Position numbers and translations under genes: made by a program. From Diorhabda sublineata (taxonomy: Eukaryota > Arthropoda > Insecta > Coleoptera > Chrysomelidae), in contig NC_079485.1 of the NCBI RefSeq assembly GCF_026230105.1, positions 29,307,572 through 29,371,571 of the forward strand: a DNA stretch of 64,000 bases, in the 5' to 3' direction. The notes under the pieces are model-generated. The model was not told the DNA's origin. It did no database searches and saw only the letters and a list, made by a program, of their open reading frames with translations. Of this stretch, positions 35,257-46,978 are shown in pieces (position 1 is the stretch's first letter; every line of letters starts with the position of its first letter).

Positions 35257-38200
35257 TTAATCATCAATATTAACTAAGTGTCCTTGGACAGTAGCTGATT
35301 GATGATACCGTCTTCTGTTCGAAAAATCTTCGTTGTCCTCATTTAATTGAGAAGACGTCACGTCTAAACCCGGGTGCACTGGAGTTACGATTATTTGTTC
35401 GTAATCCGTAACTCTCCGTCTAAAAATACAAACTCATTTAAAAAAATCTTAATTATATTCTAGGGAAAACGACTTGTATCATTTAAAAAAATCTTAATTA
35501 TATTCTAGGGAAAACGCCTTGTATCATTTATAAAAATATAGACAGAAAGAGGAAGACTTGTACACTGGACTCGATCAGTTTTATTAATCAAGAAAGATAC
35601 TTCAATACATCAAGGTACATAAGAATTTTCTTACATTTATATATATAGTTTCTCTATTACTTACCCCATGCATCTGAGGATTAAAGTTTTTAACCATCTA
35701 AAAAAATGAAACTCAAATGCTATACCAGGTTTTACAGCAGGATTCGCAGTTCCTATGTACAACCATACTAAGAATACTACGCTCATACAAGCCATTGCGT
35801 AATACCAATTCACTAGGATCATTATAAGTATTTTTAAGGCAGCCTAAAAACATTGTAATCAAATGTATAATACAATTACACGACTTGGTCCTTCGAGCCG
35901 GATATAAAATAGTAAAAGACTATAAAGCCCAGAAATTGTGTTTTTAAATGTTGAAATAGTTGTACAAAAAGTATAAATATAACAAACAGTTATTATTATG
36001 ACTGATTTATATTCAAATATTAAAAATGGTGAAATATTAACTACTAATTATTAAACTACAGGATAATTTTTATATTTTTTAAATTCATTGTGGATTTACC
36101 TATCGACCACATTTTTCCATGTTCTTAGAAACAAAAAGACAACAATAATTGCTTTCCATCTACATTCAAGTGAACTGAGACACTCAGTTATGTGAGTATC
36201 ATATACTCAGAAAATTATGTCACTGCTCAGTAAAGTAAAAGGAACGCATGATGTGAGTTAATATTCTGAATAACCACATAAAATTCCCCATTATCATTGG
36301 TGATCCACCGTCGGTTAGTCGCAGTGAAAGAAACGACATAACTGAGAACTGAGATTATTTACATCACTGACTGTTTAAAATCATTTAGTATTGTGTAACT
36401 TCTTGTTTATTTTGATGACATAATCTGACAATATGATGTCCTTAACCTCACTTTCAATCTGAGTTCAGAAAACTCACTAAAGCAAACAGTCTCAAGCTTG
36501 TTCAGATTGCTGGTAAAAACTCAGGTCTCACTTGGAACACTGGAAAGGAACGTGTATCGAACTGATTTATGACGTTCCAAGTGAGAATAATCTGAGTTTG
36601 TATGTAAATGGAAAATAGCTAATGTTCTTTTCCATCTGTCTTCTTCTTGCCTCAAATATACAAAACACATCCCAGTACTAATATTCTTTGTATTAAAACA
36701 TTAAAACTTAAGAACTGCATCCATTGGAAGATTGGAACAAGAGATAAACTAGAGGATTGGAGGAGCTGCAATATTATAGGAAGGAAATACCAAGAAACTA
36801 GAGAATAAATCAAGATACAACAAAATAAGGAATAGCATTATAAGAGAAAATTTAAAATCAATGCAAAACAAAGTCGAAAGGGGGGAGGACAATAAAGATA
36901 GTTTGGCCATGTTATGAGAATGTGAGAAGAACAATGAATACGGAAGATATAGAAGGAGGAGCTGGGTAGAAGAAATTAAGATGGCAAGGAAAAATCGAGA
37001 AATAAGGTGGCAGGAAATTAAAAAAACGACACAAGATAGGAAAGAATGGAAACTGCTAAGGTAATGACTCAACTGTAATATGCCTTACAACTGAAAAGGT
37101 AGAAAGGCTTCAAGATTAAGTACATTTTATCAAATGAAAATAAGATAATTATATTTTCCTTGTTATATTGTAAGATATCGAAAGGTACGTTTTTTCCAAC
37201 ACTTAGTCATGGGGATTTTTCAAAACAAAAAACAATTGAAAATGTTTGACATATACTTACACCGAATAAAGACAGCCATCGATTACATAAATTGGAATAC
37301 CAATTTTTTTGTTTAGAATGGATATTTATTTTTGGAGTTATTGGTGTTTGTTCACTATTCTCCTCTGGACTACTGACAGAATTTGAACTTGATTCACCCT
37401 AGAATATATATGCACAAAATGATTGAGCTTTCTAATACACTGTTTACCATCACCATACCCACACTCACTATTACATGTTTGCTTCTTCAAGCCAAATATG
37501 AACCTATAAAAGGCTCTAAAAACTATCGTTATTGTGAGTGTGGTGTAGAGATAATAAACAATGTGAGACATAACACTTAAAAGTTTCTGAAAATCTCAAT
37601 TTTTTTAACCTTTTCGCGACGGACAACGACTATATCCGAATTACTGTAACGTAATATCCAAATGGTTGTCATTTAAATCGAATGCAAGACTATTGTCGAG
37701 TTAATCCATCCTTATATCAGGGTTGTTGAACCAGAAGGTCGTTGAAAAATTGATAAGGTTATTTGTAAGCCATAATTAATAAAAAACGTGTAATTCTAGT
37801 CAATTGAACAATATGTTAATATAAATAAGAAAATCTTGAAACTAAACATTAGATCAACTGATGTCAAGGTACTTCATGACTAAGCTGAATAGATATTGGA
37901 CAATTTTTATAACAGTTACGTGTACTACTGTCACCGACGTGTTCACGGTAGTCAGTACTATAAGTTGTTATTAATTGTGTAAATTAAAAATATATCAGGG
38001 ATTCTGAAGATATGGTTTTATTACGTTCCCACAGATTGGAGACCTTCAATCCGTACAAGAGTTTCCTTAGCAGTTTTTCATTTGAATGTTGTTTGTGGGT
38101 TGTTGGAAAGGTATGTTCAAAAGATATTTTAAACTAGTTACATAAAATACTTTTTCTGTTCATCTTTAGCTTAAAGTGCCACTTGCTCATATTTTCGCTA

Positions 38201-41200
38201 AAAAAGGGTGAAAGAATGCCACTTTCCATCATAGCTACAGAGAAATCAATAAAAGCTATGAGGCACTGCCAATATTGGAGAGAAGAATAGAAGAGAGTCG
38301 CGATATATGTGTCAGGACTACAATGTAGATTTAGGTCCCTTCTTTTGAGACATACCATGCTATTAAAATCTTATGATTTGTAGGTATTATTAATAATTTA
38401 GATAAAAATGCTTGTTTGCTGACTAAGTTAATGTATTTTGAAATGTATCTATCTCTAATTTCATCTCTGACGTCGATATCAATACACCCGTCTGTGGGGT
38501 TTATCTATATGATCAAATTGCCATCTTGAAAGGGTTAATAGAACAAAATAAATTTTCCACTGATATTTGAAGAATATTTATACATGCAGAAAGATAAATG
38601 TGCTGTAATTCTTACTCTGAGGTTTTTATGTCTTGTGCGTTCTGGAAATAGCATATCTAAATCACTGTCTTCACTAACTGTCGGTTGGACCCTTGGTCTA
38701 TGGAATCGTTGTTCTCTTTGATGTTGTATATCAAAACTTTGTGCAAGAGCAAAGTAAGCGTAATCAATACAAGCGTATGTTAGAAGAAAAGGCATAGTTA
38801 CAATAGGAGCTAAAGTATTGATTTCCCCAATAAATATAAATGTAAACGTTACAACCGCTACAACAGCCATTGAATATAAAGGCACTTTATTTGGTCCTCT
38901 CTAAAAAATATAACAGAAAAAAATTATACCATCAAAATAAATTGAAAGTGATCCAATACTTACTCCTTTCCCAAGAGTTCCAATTCCTGGTATAACATTT
39001 TCTAATGCTATGGATTGAAGAACTCTTGGTGTACCGTACATAGCTCCTAAACAACTGGACATAGAACTAACATAGAGTCCGGCTAAAAATAGAACCCCAA
39101 TAACTGAAACATCTTCAGCAATCATGAAATTGGTGGCCAGGACAGCTCGGGTACATGTCGATCCCAAAAATATTACAAAAACGAGGTAGAGAAATGTAGC
39201 TGTGCCAATAGCAGCTAAAGTACCATTTGGAATGTTTGTAGATGGCGCTTTTAAATCTCCGCTCATGTTAATACCCGAGAGAACCCCTGTTATTGTTGGG
39301 AAAAATACACCATATACTGTGAACCAGCTATACCCCTCGGTGTAATTGGACCACATGTTTTTTACAATGTTGTCACTCACCCAACCTTCAACACCTTTAT
39401 CTACAAGAGGACAAAATTTAAGTTCCAAGTATTAAATTTAAAAAATGTATGCTTACCTTCTTCTGTATGTACAAAGCTGCCAACCATGAAGTCAAGTCCA
39501 GCAGAAAGCAATATCAGTAACAAAATAAATTGTAATTTAATGACCCATTTAACTCCAGCAACATTAATAACGCTAAGCAGAAGTACAGCTGCCATGGCAA
39601 TCACTCTAACTGTCCATTTTGATTCACCAAGACCTACCAATTCAGCCATAGATTCTCCAAAACCAAGAACATTAAGGGCACAACCAACAGCCTAAAAATT
39701 ACAAACTTTTTCAGTTTTCTTCCAAAAAATTGAAAATATGGGTATAGAGAGAGAGAGAGAAATGCTTTATTGTCAAAAAATTGTTACAAGTTGTAGACAA
39801 AAGCTTGTAATATAGTGAAGGTATGTGAAAAATCAAATGATATCATGTATTATCCCCTGGAGATTTCGAAAATCATATCAGATTTTGATTAGGGGGCGTG
39901 ATTGTCCAGAAAATCCAATTTTTTCATGATAGTATCTGTGTTCTTCTTCCGATTTTTATATATTACATTTGCATTCTAAAACTGTAGATACTATGAATTT
40001 TTATAGTGTTATTTTCAAGAATAAAATTTGCTTCAAGTTTAACCCTATAATTCCTTTAAGAATGCAATTGAAGAAATGCAATGGGAATATTAAGAAATGT
40101 ACACATTTTGTTTATTGCGTGAAGAGATAAAGCCATTGATATCTCTCAAAGAATAGGATATATTGAGTTTTTTACACTAACATGTCAAAAATATTTTGAA
40201 AACTTTTCGGTTTTCTACCAAAAAATTGAAAATACCGGTATTTGGTATAGTTAGGTGCAAGGATATCATATATTTTGAATTTCTCCACTCCTGTTACATT
40301 ATGAGCGTGTACTGTATACTTTGTAAATGGTATTTTGTACACATCTCAGATCAATGAAGATGATTCATTATTATTATTATTATTTACGTCTTACCTGACC
40401 AAAGCAGTACAATAAGCCAAGCGATCCCCCAAATCTTGATCCAAGAGTATGGGCTACAACAAAATATACTCCTCCAGATTCTATTCTACATCTTTCACAA
40501 ATTCCTACTGCAGAAAGCACTGATATTAAGGCAGTTAACACTAAAAAAATGAGCAATAAAGAAGTAGATTAGGGTAGAGGTAGAAGCCTTTGAAGATGAT
40601 AAAAAACTGTTTATCTCGATTTGTGGTAAGTTGCATGTTGTATGTAAAAAAGGTAAATAGCAAAGTTGTAATTAATGGAAAGATCTACAACTTTTGTATT
40701 TACACTTTTTTCACATAACCTCAAAATGTATAAGAAAACTTGAATTAACCAGGTTTTTTGTTTTATATTTTTACCTTCTACAAAAAACTTTTATTGCCCA
40801 CGAAATTTGGTAAATAAACACCTTATTTTGATTTGATATCGAAAAAGCACACTAATTTTTATTTGTTGAATTCCCTATTTTCCGATGGTGTAAAAAATAT
40901 TACCATTACAGTGGTAAAATTTCTCAGAAAAGAAAAAAAAGCGAAAAAAAACATCCAAAATATTTTTTTCGTCAGTTGTACAATTTTTAGATATTTCTTG
41001 AAATTTTACACTCTACTTATGTTTATCAATGTAACATAGAATCTCATGTTTATCATGTAATAGAGTGTAAAATTGTAATAAAAATTGTACAAATGTATAA
41101 ATTACATGGAAAAAATGTTTTTTTTTGTAGAAGATGAAAATAAAAAATCAATAACTTGTTTTTTTAATTTCTCACGTAAATTTTGAGGTTATGTGAATAA

Positions 41201-42438
41201 AGTATGCATACAAAAGTTGTAGATCTTTTTATTATCTACAACTTTGCCATTTGACGTTTTCCTATATGACCCTCTTCTCCTTCCCGACGTCGTATCCGCC
41301 CGTAAATAATTTTTACCTCACCTCACCTCCTTTTTAAATAGTTTGCATCCTACTATTATTTTTTTTTGTTTCAAAAATTATCGGTCTAAAGTTAAGCTGT
41401 TGTCTTTTCATTTTTATTGTGCAACAAGCTGATATTGATATGTAAATAGCCATCATCAAACCCTGTCAACCTAACATTTTAACAAATATTTACCTTGCAA
41501 AATTCAATACATATTCAACTGTTGATGAAAATTTATATTTGTATTTGTAGTTGATTATATTATATAGACAACTATTCTATATAGATACTTTTGGAGATAT
41601 CTGAATGAAATTTATGTACACCTTTCTCTATCCTTCAACTATATTGATTTTCTTATATTATATATCAATTTAGAGCGTTAAAAATACCATAATAACTATA
41701 TAAAAATGCATTGTATCTACCTGAGAATAAAACTATAGTAATACCACTACAAACTCCAGCTTGTGCGACAATCCATCCAGATCGTAAAAATACTATCACC
41801 CCAAATATGTTAATCAAGCAAGATGTGAAAACACCATCCCATGTCCCAAACAATACCGGCTGGGATATAAAAAAATTAGATTTCCACCAAGGTACATCTC
41901 CCTGAAGCAAAATGGTATAACTGTTCATGACCGTAACACCATGCATTTATTACAATTCACCTCATTAGGCATTTAAAATGGATATTTATTATCAACAAAA
42001 CCATCATAGTATCACTAAAGTACAAATGAATTAAATTTTGTTCTGATCTCATTTGGTACTAAAATTCCAATACTAAAGCTTCAAATCTGGATATTAAGTT
42101 TATCAAAAAATGACAGGTTATTATAAATATTATATACACATATGTTTGTTTCAATGTGTTTTTTAAATTTTATCTTTATACTAATGAGGTAAATGCAAAT
42201 GATGTTTATGACTCTAGCTCATAAAGTTAATCACAATAGAATAAAATATGTTTACTTGTTCCTCTGCAAATAATTCATTAGCCCCTGAGGCTTGGTGACC
42301 TCCAGCCCCATAATCATTTGATAAGTCAACAAAACCACTTGTGTTGCTTCTAACTCTGGCTGCCTCTGTACCTAACCCAAATCTGGACCAATTAATATCT
42401 TTACTTCTAGAATCTCTGTTGCTGTTTCCGTTTTCCAT
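35257..42438 (-). CDS. SLC12A8: SLC12A8-type transporter (cation-chloride cotransporter family), nine coding exons, complete
   Basis: Exons joined on the - strand: 42438-42256, 41901-41721, 40540-40395, 39691-39457, 39400-38964, 38900-38616, 37398-37261, 35843-35665, 35419-35257. Every junction has GT/AG and matching phase, and the sum is 1947 nt (648 residues plus stop). The protein starts MENGNSNRDS (cytoplasmic tail). Next comes VPWWKSNFFISQPVLFGTWD at the exon 2 start, then GVFTSCLINIFGVIVFLRSG in TM1, nearly the human SLC12A8 pattern. GESMAELVGLGESKWTVRVI follows, then a loop with NYTEGYSWFTVYGVFFPTIT, GVLSGINMSGDLKAPSTNIP, and IALENVIPGIGTLGKG into RGPNKVPLY. Late exons give NWYSNLCNRWLSLFG and the last membrane segments (NWYYAMACMSVVFLVWLYIG), then FHFFRWLKTL. 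SLC12A8 is a multi-pass membrane protein of debated substrate (polyamine/amino-acid or NMN transport has been proposed). Several introns contain transposon debris. Confidence 0.93.
35435..35524. repeat. 45-bp tandem duplication in the last SLC12A8 intron
   Basis: The unit starting CATTTAAAAAAATCTTAATT and ending CGACTTGTAT occurs twice back to back (35435-35479 and 35480-35524). It differs by one base (GAC versus GCC). It lies inside the intron between the exons ending 35665 and starting 35419. Confidence 0.93.
36151..36620. mobile_element. Candidate MITE in an SLC12A8 intron
   Basis: The left end GCTTTCCATCTACATTCAAG pairs imperfectly with the right end, which reverse-complements to AGCTATTTTCCATTTACATA then CAAACTCAGA. 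Inside, ACTCAG/CTGAGT-type hexamers recur many times, and a perfect 12-bp inverted repeat (CTCACTTGGAAC at 36527-36538, GTTCCAAGTGAG at 36574-36585) sits near the right end. No coding sequence and no clear target duplication were found. Confidence 0.5.
36720..37085 (+). pseudogene. RTE-like LINE 3'-end fragment
   Basis: The + strand, read through small frameshifts, gives a LINE C-terminal tail: a WFGHVMRMxE-like segment (about 36902-36925), RRSWVEEIKMARKNREIRW (about 36958-37012) and QEIKKTTQDRKEWKLL. This is the R.R..W..E.......R......D...W basic tail found after the RT domain in RTE-type elements. It lies in an SLC12A8 intron in antisense orientation to the gene. Confidence 0.65.
37605..38538 (+). 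mobile_element. piggyBac deletion derivative with TTAA target sites
   Basis: TTAA stands at 37605-37608 and 38535-38538. The ends between them are CCTTTTCGCGACGG and, reverse-complemented, CCCTTTCAAGATGG, matching inverted repeats of piggyBac type (CCYTTT start, TTAA duplication). Near the right end the + strand encodes NRRESRYMCQDYNVDLGPFF followed by a stop and DIPC. This recalls the Cys-rich C-terminal domain of piggyBac transposases (K.TRYxCxxCxVxLCxxPCFExYH). The catalytic DDD domain is gone. The roughly 926-bp body sits wholly inside the SLC12A8 intron between exon ends 38616 and 37398. Confidence 0.82.
39746..39760. repeat. (AG)n short microsatellite
   Basis: A short pure AG run within the SLC12A8 intron just upstream (on the - strand) of the exon starting 39691. 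Confidence 0.85.
40657..41250. mobile_element. Long fold-back inverted-repeat element in an SLC12A8 intron
   Basis: The left arm (40657-40800) includes GCAAAGTTGTA, AGATCTACAACTTTTGTAT, CACATAACCTCAAAAT and CTTCTACAAAAAA. The right arm (about 41120-41250) holds the reverse complements of all four in mirrored order. Arm positions pair about a constant centre near 40953. Nested inside is a second inverted repeat (TTGTACAATTTTTA at 40976 against AAAAATTGTACAA at 41080-41092, with TTTTACACTCTA shared). There is no coding content. It is a fold-back MITE by structure; the superfamily is unknown. Confidence 0.75.
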
Positions 42439-42446
42439 TATTTTAT

Positions 42447-42501
42447 CTAAAGAAAAATCTTAAATACATAACATACGTCGTGTGAAATTAATTAAACCCA
42501 C
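42447..42501 (-). other. Possible 55-nt intron in the SLC12A8 5' UTR
   Basis: On the - strand, AATAAG then GTGGGT (donor at 42501) and TTTTTCTTTAG (acceptor ending 42447) would splice a non-coding leader to the ATG exon eight bases before the start codon. This is inference from splice consensus only. The 5' end of the transcript is not defined. Confidence 0.4.
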
Positions 42502-42519
42502 CTTATTAAACTGTAGATG

Positions 42520-43310
42520 ATTCATAAAAATTGCTATTAAAATATATTAAGATATGTTGACTTTGGTCATTGATTGATGTATTTATTTCTTATCTCTATA
42601 AATGTTCTTATCTACAAGTCTTAGCTAAAATCATCTATTATATTATATATTCATTCTCAACTTTTTTGGAGCCTACGTCCTTAAAACTGAAGGATTTTTA
42701 CATTTTATGACAACTCAACAATCGTTACCAAAATTACAAATGTCACAACATGCATAATGTCAAGTTAAATGTCAAAACTATGTCTATTGCCCTTTTCACT
42801 TGCGACCTCTACATCAACGTACCGAATTAAAAAATACTGTGCCTCTACTGTCGTTATCGGATAATTAAGGAATATTTATCCAAATGCTCGATATCGTATT
42901 TACACAGATATGTTTACTTTGCATTCAGAGACGCCTCTAGCTCACGTAGCACCCGAGTGCAATCATCACCTTTGCGCCCTTCAGTACCTATGCGTACTGA
43001 GTACTGTTAAAATGGAATATGTACAAACAGCACTTCAAGTTACCACGAACTGCCTGTGTAGCAAACAAACACCTTGTGAGTACTTACCCATTTTCAAAAG
43101 TGAAGTTCAAATATTTGTCCGAAAACAATTAGGTGAGTACACTATGTCTCGCATCAAGCTTCCCATGTCTGTCCAACATCTTCACTCTAATTTAAACCTC
43201 TTGTCTAACCATAAATAAAAAAATTAGAAATAACTTAGAGTTCAAATAAAGTAGTGATTTGGAATGTTCAACAGTTTTAGTTTGCGAAGATAGATGCAAG
43301 ATGCAATGCA
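42520..43310. other. Upstream region of SLC12A8, no gene recognised
   Basis: The region should contain the - strand promoter. A 102-codon open frame at 42910-43218 (+) has no recognisable similarity and lacks coding character, so I treat it as chance. Confidence 0.4.
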
Positions 43311-43320
43311 ACGTAATCTT

Positions 43321-43384
43321 AACCTAACCTAATCTCAACCCAACCTAATGTTAACCTAACTTGACCTCAACCTAACATAACCTA
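43321..43384. repeat. Degenerate telomere-like CCTAA tract
   Basis: The tract AACCTAACCTAATCTCAACC and its continuation to 43384 consist of imperfect (CCTAA)n/(AACCT)n units, the complement of the insect telomeric TTAGG repeat. It is internal and diverged. A smaller GGTTAGGTTAGGG occurs at 12721-12733 inside the hAT element. Confidence 0.7.
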
Positions 43385-43415
43385 CTACACAGACGGCTCC
43401 AGGAGAAATTAGACT

Positions 43416-43453
43416 GATTAGACTTATATGAAGTGGATCATATAAGTCTAATC
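43416..43453. repeat. Perfect 16-bp hairpin
   Basis: The arms GATTAGACTTATATGA (43416-43431) and TCATATAAGTCTAATC (43438-43453) are exact reverse complements around the six-base loop AGTGGA. Imperfect pairing continues outward (AGACT against ATTAGTC). It lies 30 bp from the telomere-like tract. Confidence 0.92.
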
Positions 43454-43459
43454 ATTAGT

Positions 43460-44930
43460 CCAGTAAAATGATTTTGTTAGCTATGCAACAAGTTGTCATT
43501 AAATAGATCAGGTTGCTAATATATAAGAATGTAATAAAAGTCCTTTATATCAAAATTTCGTTTAGTCCGTTTATAAATTAAATATATTATAACATAAGGA
43601 AATAATTAAGAAACTGGCCAGAAAATTTAGTTATTCATAAACTTGGTTAATTTACTAAGGAAACCTTGAAAAAAATTATGTTTTAGATATATGTAACAAG
43701 GAAGTTTGAACAGAGTATTTTTTGTATTTTGAAATTGAAAAAATAATTTTAAACTTTCTTATCAATTTAGTTTAACTATCTTGCTTAGTTTAATGTTTTC
43801 TGATAAGGTTTTTTACGTCCTGATAATGTTCCAAAAGCAGTTATCATCTTACATCGTTGTTATAAGGTATATAAAATGTGCCGTGTATTTTAAGAAAGAA
43901 TAAGTAATTTGCTTAAATTTGCTTGGATGTAGTGAAAGTAGTATGTCCAACACGTGTGGGTTATAGTCCAGTTAATAAATCTTGAAGGTCAATTTTTTCA
44001 AAATTTTTTGAATAAACAGCTACTGAATATTTATTATTAATACGGAGTGAAAGAAAAAGGTAATGTGATCCACGTATTCCATATATTTAGAACTAACAGC
44101 CAGCACCAACAGAAAGATGTAGATAAATATAAAAAGACTGTCATTTACAAATCAGTTTTATTATTCACTTCATAATAATCATTTTCATAAAGATGCAATT
44201 TCATGTTGACTTTCGACGAGACAAGTTTGACTGGAGCGTTATCTTAAATTAATAAAGCGTCCGAACTAATTATTATTTAGCTGAGTTTCTTGACTTTTCA
44301 GTTTAAGAATGTAATACGTTCATTAATATTTAATAACTAACAATTTATATCTGACACACTCTATGTTTTTAGGTTAACAGACTACTGACATAAGTGATAT
44401 ATTGTAGAATTTTTTCAGCAGTTTGAAGCTTGGCGCTCTTATATTTGATGCAGTATTAATTTGAGATGGCGTTCCAGTCTAAATTATACCACATAACCTC
44501 ATTTGACGCTCTAGAATAAGGTCGAGCGTCAACATTAAATTGCACCTAATTTCTTCTTTATAAACGTTGTTGAAGTATTTTGATGTTCCTAATCGAAGCC
44601 CCATGATATTTCTAGGGAAATATAAGTTTCTCATATTTTTCAATAGACAAATGAAACAACAAAAACATTTCAAGTTAGACGTTATGATTATGTTATTTTT
44701 TTCCCAGATTTTTGATTTTTTTGGGTTGAAAAATATCACATCACAAACAGGTTAATGAGAGCAGTCGACATACGAAAATAGTATAACAAAAATTAAAGCA
44801 AAACGGCATTTGGGTTTACAGACACGAAAGGTTTAAAATAAGGGTGTTGCCCTTCGCCAACGCTACTCAAGATTTACTATGAGCAGGCACTCAAGATGTG
44901 AAAGCGGAAATGCAGAGGAATGGGAATTCC
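43460..44930. other. Non-coding intergenic DNA
   Basis: No exon or element was recognised. The overlapping opposite-strand open frames near 44480-44755 have no coding character. Confidence 0.4.
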
Positions 44931-44939
44931 CCTCAGTGA

Positions 44940-45260
44940 CAACACTATATCTATAATAAATGAAATATTTGGGATCAAACAATATCAAAAGCCAACAAAC
45001 AACGAATAAATAACACACACATTAATCGATTACATCAAAGTCAAACATCCAATCTTATATGGGCATTTACAAAGAATACCAAAATAGGTCCTAAAGTGGA
45101 CACCACATGGGAAAAGGAGAAGATAATGATCACGAATAAGCTGGAGAAAGAGCATAGATTAGGAAATACAGAAGAGAGAAGGATAGAGACAGATGGCGGC
45201 TAGAGATCGGAAGAAATCGGAGAACAAACCGATATGTATATATATTCGCCGAAGTGCTAA
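44940..45260 (+). pseudogene. RTE-like LINE 3'-end fragment
   Basis: The + strand in mixed frames gives HINRLHQSQTSNLIWAFTKN, then KVDTTWEKEKIMITNKLEKE, then DRWRLEIGRNRR. This corresponds to the basic tail (RW.GH..R......P..W.P.GKR.RGRP...W......DR..W) of RTE-type LINEs. It is heavily decayed, and (TA)-rich sequence follows near 45235. Confidence 0.55.
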
Positions 45261-45804
45261 TCAGAGAAAACGATACACGATTTGCATCTGCACTATTCTA
45301 ACGTGTAAGCTCGTGGTATGGACATATTTATAATGAAATAACTTTTTTGGCATATCAGAATGGTGATATTAATTATATAAATTTATTGGACATTGAAAAA
45401 AAAAAAAAGAATTTGTTATCCAAAACATGCTTCCTATTGCGGTTCCAAGCACGTGATATAGTTGTGAAAAATACAAGACTGTTGTTGATAATAATAATTA
45501 ATCATTTTTTTAGTTCAATCTTACAATGCAATCTACTACGATAAAGTTGATAAATAAAAATGATATTTTAATTTGGAAGTTGTTACAAGTATTTATTTTA
45601 AGAAATTACGCAATCTTCGATTTCCTCCAATATACTGCATTAATAGTATCAACCAAAATGAGTATTGATACAATAAAGTAAACTCTAATTTGTACAGTTT
45701 TTTAATACAAGCAAACGAAAATTATTTCCCTTGAATATAGCAAGGACAGAATTAAATTTGCGTGTCCTTGCTCAAAAATTTCGGGGCCAACGTAGGCGTT
45801 GGTA

Positions 45805-46552
45805 CTGGACGACCGTCAGATTAAGGTTAAAAAGATAAAAAAGTTGTCAATATATCAGAAGAATGCATTTACCATAAACCGACTGAAGAATTAGGATATT
45901 CGCACATTGAGTTTTGCGTTTCCTCACTTTAGACCAAAAGCGCATTTGAATGAACATTTCCTGTTCCTTATTGACACAGATTAAGCAAAATGAGTTAGAT
46001 TTTTGCATCGATTAATAAATGTAGATGAAACCTGCATTGAGGGACAGTGGATTGCAAACGACGAACCTGCTCAGAAAAAGACAGACGGTTTCATCGGTCG
46101 ATAAAGTGATAGCGACCATTTTTTGGATAAGGTTAAGGTAAAAAAATAACAGAAGAGTATAATGCGTCATTGCTTGATAAGGTAACGGTAGAAATTACAG
46201 AAGAGATATCGCATTCGAAGAAAAGAAAGTGCTTTTCCATCAGGGTGATCGTCTTGGATAAAATTCCCGAATTGCACTTCTAATTGGTTGACCACCCATC
46301 GTGTTCACCAAATCTGGTTCCTAGCGACTTTTTCCTGTTTTCTAACCTCAAAGCTTCACTTTCAAGAGAAATATTTTCATCAAATGAGAACATTATCGTA
46401 TTTTGACGAGAAACTATTATTTGGAGGAGTTAAAAAAGTTAGCGCATCACTGGGAAAAATGCATATACTTAAAAGAAGACTAAATAAAAATTATCGTAGA
46501 AAAAATGTCTTGTTCCTAGGTTTGTTCGGAAATTTTTCCGATAACCCTCGTA
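45805..46552 (+). pseudogene. Mariner transposase remnant, 5'-truncated, right end present
   Basis: Reading across several frames on the + strand gives VVNISEECIYHKPTEELGYS (helix-turn-helix linker, about 45843-45902), a QIKQNESDFCID-like segment, then VDETCIEGQWIANDEPAQKK (about 46020-46080, first catalytic Asp context DET). Further on are KVIATIFWI, YNASLLDKVTVEITEEI, an HQGD scrap, LVPSDFFLFSNLKA (about 46316-46357) and a C-terminal LGKMHILKRRL-like portion. The right end, CGAGGGTTATCGGAAAAATT when reverse-complemented, abuts TA at 46551-46552. It is inactive. Confidence 0.72.
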
Positions 46553-46978
46553 CTCTTTAAACTTTATTAAGAAGTGAGCTATTTATATTGATTTCAGTTA
46601 ATTTTTGTAGTCACTTTAAATATAATTTTGAAATAGCATTGATTAACAACTTCACATTTTGTATTATATACATTCATAATCTAAGTTTTTTTTTAAATAA
46701 TCAGTACGTTGTCTACTTAATAGTGTAAATATTCTCGATTTATCACGGAATTACTTAGTGTAACATCATAATAACAGTTTAGTATTATATTAACCGGACT
46801 ATAACACAAATTTCTCCAAATCGATTCAAGCTATAGAAAGGGGTTAAACGTTTACAGCGCATGTCTGAACTTGGTCGCAGCGAAATAATCAACACTTCTT
46901 CCTGTCGTTCCGGTATTCAAATTTGAGTGTTAAAAACAATCAGTGATTTTAAAGACCGCGTGTCGTTGCATTTTAAGC

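Noticed and set aside
36749..37072. 107-codon hydrophobic - strand open frame
   Set aside because: It is the complement of a + strand LINE tail rich in Lys/Arg codons.
42910..43218. 102-codon + strand open frame upstream of SLC12A8
   Set aside because: No domain, no family resemblance and no splice context; likely chance.
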